DNA from: Friedmanniella sp.
GTDB taxonomy: Bacteria; Actinomycetota; Actinomycetes; Propionibacteriales; Propionibacteriaceae
NCBI GenBank assembly: GCA_025964935.1
Contig: JAOPXW010000404.1
Coordinates: 1 to 5,110, forward strand
Reading direction: 5' to 3'
DNA length: 5,110 bases
The stretch's first letter is position 1; every line of letters begins with the position of its first letter. The notes under the pieces are model-generated. The model saw only the letters and a program-made list of their open reading frames with translations, ran no database searches and was not told where the DNA came from. This document shows positions 1 to 4,862 of the stretch, piece by piece. The position numbers and the translations under genes were made by a program.

Positions 1-791
1 CCGCCCACCATCGACGTCGCCACCAGGACCACGAACACGTTGAGCAGGCCGCGCATGGTGGTCTGGCCGAGGAACAGGGAGATGGCCAGCCGCAGACCCG
101 GCCGCGCGAAGACGCCGAACCCCGCCAGCGGGGCCAGCCAGGCGGCGCGCGCCGAGCCGCGCGGAGGGCGTACAGGCACGAAGGGCGTCCGGATCGACCC
201 GCCGACGCCGGCCGCCACCCCGAACAGCACGGCCAGCACCCCGAGGACACCGGGCGGGCCCACGAACCCCAGCAGCACCGCGCACAGCCCCGGACCGACG
301 ACGGTGCCGACGGCCTCGATGGTCGCGAACGCGGAGTTGGCGGCGATCAGGTCGGCCGGGGAGGTGACCAGGGTCGGCACCATGGCCTGCAGGGTCGGCC
401 GGACCGCCGCTCCCAGCGCCGACCCCGCCGCGACGGTGACCAGCAGGACCGGCAGGGTCGCGTCGGCGGCCGCGCAGCCGAGGAGGACGACCGTCAGGAC
501 ACCGGACCCGGCGTACACGATCACCAGCAGCCCGCTCCGGGACCACCGGTCGGTCAGCACCGACGCGGGGGCACTGAGCAGGGCGGCCGGGAGGACGCGT
601 ACGGCGCCCATCAGTCCCAGCGCCGCCGGCCCGCCGGCCTCCAGGGCCAGCAGGGAGACGATGATGAGCAGGGCCCAGTCGGCGGTGATCCACACCGCCC
701 AGACGACGAGCAGCCGGGCCAGGTTTCGGTTCTGCAGCGCCTGACGCGCCCCCCGCCACCGTTCGCGCGGGTCACGACCTGAGGTCCTCAT
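1..791 (-). CDS. MFS transporter, N-terminal part (C-terminus beyond left edge)
   Basis: Reading the minus strand from the ATG at 791 gives 263 open codons with no stop before the window edge. After a basic, soluble N-terminus with an NRNLARL segment (about residues 21-27) come several hydrophobic membrane helices (roughly 27-50, 56-79, 87-107, 111-130, 150-175 and 175-195). The loop LTDRWSR (79-85) matches the MFS motif A position between helices 2 and 3. The stretch with N, then GTVVGPG, resembles helix 5 of the MFS_3/EntS-like drug and siderophore exporter group. It is therefore probably an inner-membrane proton-driven exporter; the substrate is unknown. It begins 33 bases after the stop of the CNB/PIG-L gene on the same strand, so the two are probably co-transcribed. 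The ribosome binding site is weak (GGACG), but an in-frame stop at 825-827 leaves no earlier ATG or GTG. Some actinobacterial MFS proteins of this type carry a C-terminal cyclic-nucleotide-binding domain; that part would lie outside the window. Confidence 0.88.
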   Translation of the reverse strand, partial: MRTSGRDPRERWRGARQALQNRNLARLLVVWAVWITADWALLIIVSLLALEAGGPAALGLMGAVRVLPAALLSAPASVLTDRWSRSGLLVIVYAGSGVLTVVLLGCAAADATLPVLLVTVAAGSALGAAVRPTLQAMVPTLVTSPADLIAANSAFATIEAVGTVVGPGLCAVLLGFVGPPGVLGVLAVLFGVAAGVGGSIRTPFVPVRPPRGSARAAWLAPLAGFGVFARPGLRLAISLFLGQTTMRGLLNVFVVLVATSMVG

Positions 792-824
792 CTGCGTCCA
801 GCCATCGCCTGGTCCCCCGTTCGT

Positions 825-1994
825 TCAGTCGATCACGGTGAAGTGCTCGGAGCTCAACAACGGACCCAGCACCTGGCGCGGCAGCAGCTCGGCGTCCAGC
901 GCGTACTGCGTGCGGTGGGCGACCAGGGCCGCGATCTTCTCGTCGAGCGCGGCGGACACGTCGACGGTGACCTCGTTCGCGCTGCCGACCGGGGCAGGCG
1001 CCGGCCGGGGACCCCCGGTGCCGGCGGCCACTGCGGTGGTGCCGCGACCCGCCGAGAGGTCACGGGCGCCGGGCGCGAGCACGAAGCAGGTCGTGTCGTC
1101 GCGGGCGATCACGTGGGCGTTCCGGGGTCGGTTCGTGGCCAGGCCGTCCTGACCGACGAACTCACCGGGCCCGGCCGTGTCCACGGTCCGCAGTCCGCCG
1201 TCGGCGTCCTCGACCACGATCTCGACCGTGCCGGACAGGATGCAGAAGAGCTCGTTCGGCGGCTCACCCTGCTCGATCACGTAGGACCCGACCGGGAACC
1301 ACTGCACCTGCAGGTGGTCCGCGGCGAAGCCCAGCACCGAGGAGCCGTCCGCAAACAGGCGCAGGGCGTTCCCGAACCCGGCGGTCCCGACGAAGCGCAG
1401 CTTCTCCGAGACCAGCCAGTCGACGAGCAGGTCCAGCAGCAGCTGGCCCTGCGGCGGGAAGCGGGCCTGCAGCACCCGGGGTGGACGGGCCAGCTGGGCC
1501 CGGGCCGTCAGCACCGCGCGGGCGGACATGATGTGGTCGGGGTGTCCGAAGCCGCCGTCCTCGCCGAAGGTGACCACGACGTCCGGGGCGTACTCCTCCA
1601 GGATCGGACGCACCTGCGCCACCAGGTCGGCGTACGGCATTCGGGCCAGGTAGCCGTCCCCCAGGTCCAGGCACCGCACGCCGCCCACGCCGAGGGCCGC
1701 ACCCGCAGCGCCCAGCTCCTCGACCCGGGTGGCCCCCAGGGTGCGACGGGTGGCGGTGGCGGAGTCCCGGATCTGGCCGGCCTCTCCCCTGGTGAGGGAC
1801 ACGATCGCGGTCTCGGCGCCCGCGGCCGCCGCTCGGGCGATCGTCCCCCCGACGCAGAAGACCTCGTCGTCGGGATGGGCGAACAACCCGAGGACCCGCA
1901 GCGGCCGGTCGCGGGGGGCCGCCGGTCCCCAGAGCCTCGCCAGGTCGTCAGGGTAGGAGAAGGTGCGAGTCAACGTCGAATCACCATGGGCCAT
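825..1994 (-). CDS. PIG-L family deacetylase with an internal cyclic-nucleotide-binding domain
   Basis: The protein has 389 residues from the ATG at 1994. Its N-terminal half is a PIG-L/LmbE fold: AHPDDE at 39-44 and HPDH at 151-154 are the zinc-binding and catalytic motifs of N-acetyl-sugar deacetylases (MshB, Mca, PIG-L). From about 214 to 307 it becomes a CRP-like cyclic-nucleotide-binding domain: IEQGEPPNELFCILSG (240-255), then the phosphate-binding cassette with GEFVGQDGL (277-285) and PRNA (290-293). After a Pro/Gly/Ala linker (about 314-340) the PIG-L fold resumes with VDVSAALDEKIAALVAHRTQ (344-363) and ends in EHF. The CNB domain is therefore inserted within the deacetylase rather than appended. 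The cassette Arg is present (R291), but the residue aligned with the ribose-binding Glu of CRP is Gln (Q282). The protein is likely a cytoplasmic hydrolase gated by a small nucleotide; the substrate is unknown. The frame stays open to a GTG at 2045, but the purine-rich GGGGAGA before 1994 and the lack of conserved sequence upstream favour the ATG. The gene lies upstream of the MFS gene and diverges from the DUF2652 gene. Confidence 0.9.
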   Translation of the reverse strand: MAHGDSTLTRTFSYPDDLARLWGPAAPRDRPLRVLGLFAHPDDEVFCVGGTIARAAAAGAETAIVSLTRGEAGQIRDSATATRRTLGATRVEELGAAGAALGVGGVRCLDLGDGYLARMPYADLVAQVRPILEEYAPDVVVTFGEDGGFGHPDHIMSARAVLTARAQLARPPRVLQARFPPQGQLLLDLLVDWLVSEKLRFVGTAGFGNALRLFADGSSVLGFAADHLQVQWFPVGSYVIEQGEPPNELFCILSGTVEIVVEDADGGLRTVDTAGPGEFVGQDGLATNRPRNAHVIARDDTTCFVLAPGARDLSAGRGTTAVAAGTGGPRPAPAPVGSANEVTVDVSAALDEKIAALVAHRTQYALDAELLPRQVLGPLLSSEHFTVID

Positions 1995-2022
1995 TCTCCC
2001 CGGCCCGGCGGTTGCGGCGATT

Positions 2023-2047
2023 CCGTGGGAACACACATCTACCACGG
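2023..2047. promoter_or_regulatory. Inverted repeat in the divergent spacer, possible operator
   Basis: CCGTGG (2023-2028) and CCACGG (2042-2047) form a perfect 6-base inverted repeat with a 13-base spacer, in the gap between the PIG-L/CNB gene and the DUF2652 gene. It sits about 16 bases upstream of the proposed -10 of the DUF2652 gene. That is where a regulator of one or both genes could bind. In GC-rich DNA a 6+6 dyad can arise by chance. Confidence 0.3.
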
Positions 2048-2062
2048 CCGGTGGGTCGCTGC

Positions 2063-2068
2063 TAGCGT
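2063..2068 (+). promoter_or_regulatory. -10 element (TAGCGT) of a probable leaderless promoter
   Basis: TAGCGT lies six bases before the ATG at 2075, and no Shine-Dalgarno sequence precedes that ATG. A TANNNT hexamer at this distance is the usual sign of leaderless transcription in actinobacteria, where the transcript starts at or next to the start codon. No convincing -35 is visible. This also supports 2075 as the start of the DUF2652 gene. Confidence 0.5.
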
Positions 2069-2074
2069 CACGCC

Positions 2075-2788
2075 ATGGCGACCCGACGCGCGCTGCTGTT
2101 GATCGCCGACATCGGCGGTTACACCGACTACATGAAGTATCACCGCAGTGTTCTCGGGCACGCCGAGGCCGCCACCGCCAGGATGCTGGGCAAGGTCGTC
2201 GACGCCGCCCGGGGCTTCAAGCTGATCGAGATCGAGGGGGACGCGGCCTTCCTGTCCCGCGACGCCGAGGGCCTCGACGGGCCGGCGGCGTGGGAGGTGG
2301 CCACCCAGTCCGCTGTCGCCCTGCACCGCGCGTTCCACGCGGAGCGGAGGTTCGTCGAGTTCAACATGTGCCCGTGCGGGAGCTGCCGCAAGACCAGCGA
2401 CCTTCGGCTCAAGTTCGTCGCCCACCTCGGCGAGGTCGCCGTCCAGACCATTCGCCGACAGCAGAAGCTCGTGGGTCTGGACGTGATCCACGTCCACCGG
2501 CTGCTGAAGAACCCCGTCGCGGTGCCGGAGTACCTGCTCGTCTCCGAGGAGCTGTACGACGCCGGGGCCGTGGCGTCGGCCGGACTGCCGACGCACGACC
2601 TGGGCCTCGACCTGGAAGGCATCGGGACCGTACGGACCCACTACGTCGACATCGCCGACCTGCCGCAGCTCGCGCCGCTGCCCGATCCGTCCTGGCCGCA
2701 GCGCATCGGCAGCACCTTCGCCATGGTGGGCCGGGGCATCCCCCACCTCATTCCCCGACGCACGCGGACGCTCAGCGCGGCGGCCTGA
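2075..2788 (+). CDS. DUF2652 family protein, degenerate class III cyclase-like
   Basis: The protein has 237 residues and matches my knowledge of the DUF2652 family: LLLIADIGGYTDYM near the start (7-20), IEGDAAFL (53-60), a Cys cluster CPCGSC (99-104), then LKFVAHLGEVA (112-122) and GLDVIHVHRLLKN (134-146). These blocks line up with class III adenylate/guanylate cyclases: the first metal Asp (D12, in the ADISGFT-like motif), the second metal Asp (D56, in GDA), the HxGE strand, and the transition-state Arg (R142). The cyclase Asn four residues before that Arg is Ile (I138), so catalysis is doubtful or altered. No DUF2652 protein has a function I can state with confidence. There is no signal peptide or clear membrane helix. 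It diverges from a CNB-domain deacetylase gene, which makes a nucleotide-signalling role attractive. It could instead be a binding-only cyclase homologue. The 237-residue length fits a stand-alone family member. The start follows a leaderless -10. Confidence 0.85.
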   Translation: MATRRALLLIADIGGYTDYMKYHRSVLGHAEAATARMLGKVVDAARGFKLIEIEGDAAFLSRDAEGLDGPAAWEVATQSAVALHRAFHAERRFVEFNMCPCGSCRKTSDLRLKFVAHLGEVAVQTIRRQQKLVGLDVIHVHRLLKNPVAVPEYLLVSEELYDAGAVASAGLPTHDLGLDLEGIGTVRTHYVDIADLPQLAPLPDPSWPQRIGSTFAMVGRGIPHLIPRRTRTLSAAA

Positions 2789-2842
2789 CCAGCGCCTGCG
2801 TCGGGGCGGTCTCGGCGTCGATGAGGCTGACGGTCTGATGAG

Positions 2843-3421
2843 ATGGCCGCGATGACGAATCTCCCCGACGACGACAGTCCCGACCCCGACCGCACCCTGC
2901 TGCGACCGGGCCTACGGGTGGTGATCTGCGGGACCGTGGGGCGCGGCCGCCGTCCGAGGCAGTCCTACGCCGGGCCGGGGAACCGGTTCTGGGAGCTCCT
3001 GTACGGCAGCGGGCTGGTCCCCGAGCTGCTGGGTCCCGAGCGGGCCGAGCGGCTCCTCGGCTACGGGGTGGGCCTGACCGACCTCGTGACCGAGCGGGTG
3101 CGGGAGCCGGGGCGGGAGCCGGAGGCGGTCATCCACCTGGAGCCCTTGGACCGGGTCATCCGTGCGGTGGCCCCCGGTGTCGTCGCCTTCGTCAGCAAGA
3201 CCGCCGCGACCTGGTACGCCCGCGGCGCGGGTGAGCGCCTCCCGCGGGATTACGGTGAGCTCGACTGGACCGTGGCCGGGACCCCGGCCTTCGTGCTGCC
3301 GGGGCCCTCCGGGGCCAACAACGGGATGTCGCTGCCGCTGCGGCTGGCCCTGTGGACGGACCTCGCGGACTACCTGGCCTCGCGAGCTCCGCTGGGTCCC
3401 CTGTCGCCGAAGAACGTCTGA
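2843..3421 (+). CDS. Mismatch/uracil-DNA glycosylase, Mug/TDG type
   Basis: The protein has 192 residues. Its order of motifs follows the uracil-DNA glycosylase family 2 (Mug/TDG): a strand RVVICGT (25-31), the hallmark GPGNRFWELLY (44-54), GYGVGLTDLV (73-82), a central VVAFVSKTAA (113-122) and the second active-site motif LPGPSGANNG (152-161). Such enzymes remove uracil or thymine from mismatches, or other damaged bases, to start base excision repair in the cytoplasm. Classical Mug has GINP in motif 1 with a water-activating Asn. Here the aligned stretch is GTVG (30-33), as I recall from the 'mismatch-specific DNA glycosylase' subgroup with GT-A/V-x-G, so its specificity may differ from Mug. 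The acidic N-terminus of about 16 residues is poorly conserved, and ATG 2852 (Met4) is an equally possible start; neither has a strong ribosome binding site. It lies 54 bases downstream of the DUF2652 gene on the same strand and converges with the next gene. Confidence 0.88.
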   Translation: MAAMTNLPDDDSPDPDRTLLRPGLRVVICGTVGRGRRPRQSYAGPGNRFWELLYGSGLVPELLGPERAERLLGYGVGLTDLVTERVREPGREPEAVIHLEPLDRVIRAVAPGVVAFVSKTAATWYARGAGERLPRDYGELDWTVAGTPAFVLPGPSGANNGMSLPLRLALWTDLADYLASRAPLGPLSPKNV

Positions 3422-3480
3422 CGGCGGCCGCGTCGCTGGCGAACGGCTCATCGGCACTGCTCCGTCGGTGGGAGGAGGCG

Positions 3481-4137
3481 TCAGGCCGCTCCCACCTGCG
3501 ATCGCAGTTCATCGGCTCCGGCCCCGGTCAGTCGGGGCAGCGCGGCGGGGCGACCCGTGAGCAGAAGCAGGAGGGCGCCGGCCGGGCCCCGGACCTCAGG
3601 GCCGTGGCCCTCGGACCAGGTCGCGTCGGTGGCGACGAACCGGAACCGCCGAACGCCGATGTCGGTGAAGACCCGTCCCATGCGGGTGCCCACCTGCGAC
3701 CAGACCCGGGACGCGGCGGTGGCGGAAGCGGACGACGGCATCTCGAGATCCCGACCCAGGGGGACAGCGATGTCCTGACCGTGGACGAGGATGTCGATCA
3801 AGGTCTCCAGGTTCGTCACCCCGACGTTGGTCCGGCGGGATCCGACCGTCGCGCGGAGGTCGTCGATGAGCCGCTCGACCGGCTGTTCGGCCTTGTGGTG
3901 CGCCGACAGCCGGATCATCCGGTTCATCCCCCCGAGGCTCCCCGGATGTCTGATCACCGCCGCCAATGCATCGCCGATGCTCAATTCCTGCAGGGTCAAG
4001 TGGGCGGCCACGTCCCGCACGGTCCATCCCGGACACAACGAGGCGTGGCGCCATTCCTCCTCGGACAGCTGTCCCAGCAGGTCGGCCGTACGGCGCCTCT
4101 GGTCGTCGATCGCCGACCACACTTCTGAGTCCTTCAT
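3481..4137 (-). CDS. Maleylpyruvate isomerase family mycothiol-dependent enzyme (MDMPI/DinB-like)
   Basis: The protein has 218 residues. It begins with the four-helix DinB-like/MDMPI_N fold: an amphipathic first helix with W7, then CPGWTVRDVAAHL (35-47), which carries the first metal-ligand His (H46), then DILVHGQDIAVPLGR (115-129) with H119. The C-terminal part, from FRFVATDATW through GPEVRGPAGALLLLLTGR, matches the small SCP2-like C-terminal domain of the family. Characterised members bind zinc through His, Glu and His and use mycothiol in isomerisation or S-transfer reactions. Here the acidic ligand position appears to be Asp (D115). The true substrate is unknown, and many members act in thiol-dependent detoxification. 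The frame opens as far as 4218, but the start at 4137 is clear: GGAGG lies seven bases before this ATG, and the upstream codons encode nothing conserved. It diverges from a MarR gene, its probable regulator, and converges with the glycosylase gene 59 bases away. Confidence 0.9.
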   Translation of the reverse strand: MKDSEVWSAIDDQRRRTADLLGQLSEEEWRHASLCPGWTVRDVAAHLTLQELSIGDALAAVIRHPGSLGGMNRMIRLSAHHKAEQPVERLIDDLRATVGSRRTNVGVTNLETLIDILVHGQDIAVPLGRDLEMPSSASATAASRVWSQVGTRMGRVFTDIGVRRFRFVATDATWSEGHGPEVRGPAGALLLLLTGRPAALPRLTGAGADELRSQVGAA

Positions 4138-4144
4138 CGGGCCG

Positions 4145-4149
4145 CCTCC
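4145..4149 (-). promoter_or_regulatory. Shine-Dalgarno GGAGG for the MDMPI-like gene
   Basis: On the minus strand GGAGG ends seven bases before the ATG at 4137. It decides this start over the upstream in-frame ATG at 4218. Confidence 0.7.
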
Positions 4150-4188
4150 GCCGGTGCGTTCGCGGCCGGACGGCAGCCGGAACAAGTA

Positions 4189-4226
4189 CGATGTGAGGAC
4201 TAAAATACTTCGATACATGGACTAAA
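4189..4226. repeat. Two 16-base direct repeats, 22-base period, probable MarR operators
   Basis: CGATGTGAGGACTAAA (4189-4204) and CGATACATGGACTAAA (4211-4226) agree at 12 of 16 positions, with the last eight (GGACTAAA) identical. Their starts are exactly 22 bases apart, about two helical turns, so two bound dimers would sit on the same DNA face. In addition AAGTA (4184-4188) and TACTT (4206-4210) are inverted copies. The island is AT-rich in a GC-rich region and lies between a MarR gene and its divergent target. Confidence 0.55.
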
Positions 4227-4230
4227 GCAA
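4202..4230 (-). promoter_or_regulatory. Candidate promoter of the MDMPI-like gene
   Basis: On the minus strand TTGCTT (4230-4225) is followed, after 17 bases, by TATTTT (4207-4202). The resulting leader would be about 58 bases, reaching the Shine-Dalgarno before 4137. The second direct repeat fills the spacer and the first covers the -10 and start region, so a bound MarR protein would block it. On the plus strand TAAAAT (4201-4206) is a possible -10 for the marR gene, without a clear -35. Confidence 0.4.
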
Positions 4231-4239
4231 GGGCCCGTC

Positions 4240-4710
4240 ATGCCAGAGGAACTCCACATCGCCGTCCTGATGTTCATCGCGTACCGCTCGGCGGAAAACC
4301 GGATCCTCGCGGCCGCGCAAGAGGCCGGCTACTCCGACTTCACCCTCGCGCAAGCGCGGATCGCCGCCCGCATCAGCCCGGACGGCACCCGGCTGGGCGA
4401 GCTGGCCGAACAGGCGCAGGTGTCCAAGCAGACCGCCACCGCGCTGGTGGATCGCCTGGAGTCGGCCGGATACGTGGAACGAGTGGTTGACCCGTCCGAC
4501 GCACGCGCCCGTCTGGTGCGGATCGCCCCCCGAGGCCAGGGAGTGATCCCGATCGCGCGGCAGGAGGAAGCCCGGATCACCGCCGAGTGGACGGCCCATC
4601 TCGGCCCACGCCGGATGGGCCACCTCCGTGAGGCGCTCGAGCTCCTCCGCGAGCTCACCGACCCCTACCAAGGCGGCAACCGGAAGCCCGGAGCGCGTCG
4701 GGCCGAGTGA
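4240..4710 (+). CDS. MarR family transcriptional regulator
   Basis: The protein has 156 residues, normal for MarR. Helices for dimerisation lie at both ends. The winged helix-turn-helix spans about 50-98: LGELAEQAQVSKQTATALVD (52-71) is the HTH with its recognition helix, followed by LESAGYVERV and the wing, DPSDARARLVRIAPRG (84-99). The wing contains the characteristic D-x-R (D87, R89). The protein has no cysteine, so it cannot be a thiol-switch sensor of the OhrR type. A small-molecule ligand bound between the dimer and DNA-binding helices is more likely. The ATG is preceded by AAGGG with a six-base spacer. It is transcribed away from the mycothiol-dependent enzyme gene across a short gap with direct repeats. 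By the usual logic of such pairs it represses itself and that gene until an inducer binds; this is inference. Confidence 0.93.
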   Translation: MPEELHIAVLMFIAYRSAENRILAAAQEAGYSDFTLAQARIAARISPDGTRLGELAEQAQVSKQTATALVDRLESAGYVERVVDPSDARARLVRIAPRGQGVIPIARQEEARITAEWTAHLGPRRMGHLREALELLRELTDPYQGGNRKPGARRAE

Positions 4711-4719
4711 TCAGCAGAC

Positions 4720-4745
4720 CCGGGCATCACAGACTGGCTGCCCGG
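4720..4745 (+). terminator. Weak hairpin after the marR gene
   Basis: CCGGGCA (4720-4726) pairs with TGCCCGG (4739-4745) around a 12-base loop, starting ten bases after the marR stop. There is no T tract, so it is at best an actinobacterial-style U-less terminator. Confidence 0.35.
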
Positions 4746-4812
4746 ACGGCGACCCAGCGAACCCACCCTCAGCCCGTGTGCGGCGGCGATCCCGGTGGGC
4801 CGACGGGAACGG

Positions 4813-4826
4813 CTGGTGCGCACCAG
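4813..4826. promoter_or_regulatory. Perfect 14-base palindrome, function unknown
   Basis: CTGGTGCGCACCAG is its own reverse complement. It sits in the spacer between two convergent genes, with no loop, so a protein-binding site is more plausible than a terminator hairpin. No adjacent promoter is apparent. Confidence 0.3.
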
Positions 4827-4840
4827 ACCGTGTCAACGGA

Positions 4841-4856
4841 GCAGGGGGCCTGCCCC
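4841..4856 (-). terminator. GC-rich hairpin after the right-edge gene
   Basis: Two overlapping short stems are possible: GCAGG/CCTGC around GGG (4841-4853), or GGGG/CCCC around a four-base loop (4845-4856). They begin about seven bases past the TGA of the minus-strand gene fragment. No T tract follows, so this is weak support for a terminator. Confidence 0.25.
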
Positions 4857-4862
4857 ACACCT

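Noticed and set aside
40..744. Open frame of 234 codons on the plus strand
   Set aside because: It is antisense to the MFS gene. It has a Thr/Ala/Pro/Arg-rich composition and no recognisable domain.
2025..2038. CRP-type site (GTG-N8-CAC) in the divergent spacer
   Set aside because: The GTG is followed by CAC at six bases and by CAT at eight, so the TGTGA-N6-TCACA geometry is not met. It would have fitted the cyclic-nucleotide theme but the sequence does not support it.
1995..2045. Upstream GTG start at 2045 for the PIG-L/CNB gene
   Set aside because: The added 17 residues show no conserved sequence, no Shine-Dalgarno precedes the GTG, and it lies within the inverted repeat 30 bases from the divergent gene.
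843..2102. Long open frame of 419 codons on the plus strand
   Set aside because: It is antisense to the PIG-L/CNB gene, whose motifs are unmistakable. Its translation is low-complexity, rich in Gly, Arg, Gln and His, and typical of a GC-rich shadow frame.
1963..2838. Open frame of 291 codons overlapping the DUF2652 gene on the plus strand
   Set aside because: Composition is Arg/Pro-rich and it is out of frame with the conserved DUF2652 motifs.
3422..3480. Bidirectional terminator between the converging glycosylase and MDMPI-like genes
   Set aside because: I could not find a stem of convincing length or a T tract in these 59 bases.
3352..4128. Open frame of 258 codons on the plus strand
   Set aside because: It is antisense to the MDMPI-like gene, which has family motifs and a good ribosome binding site.
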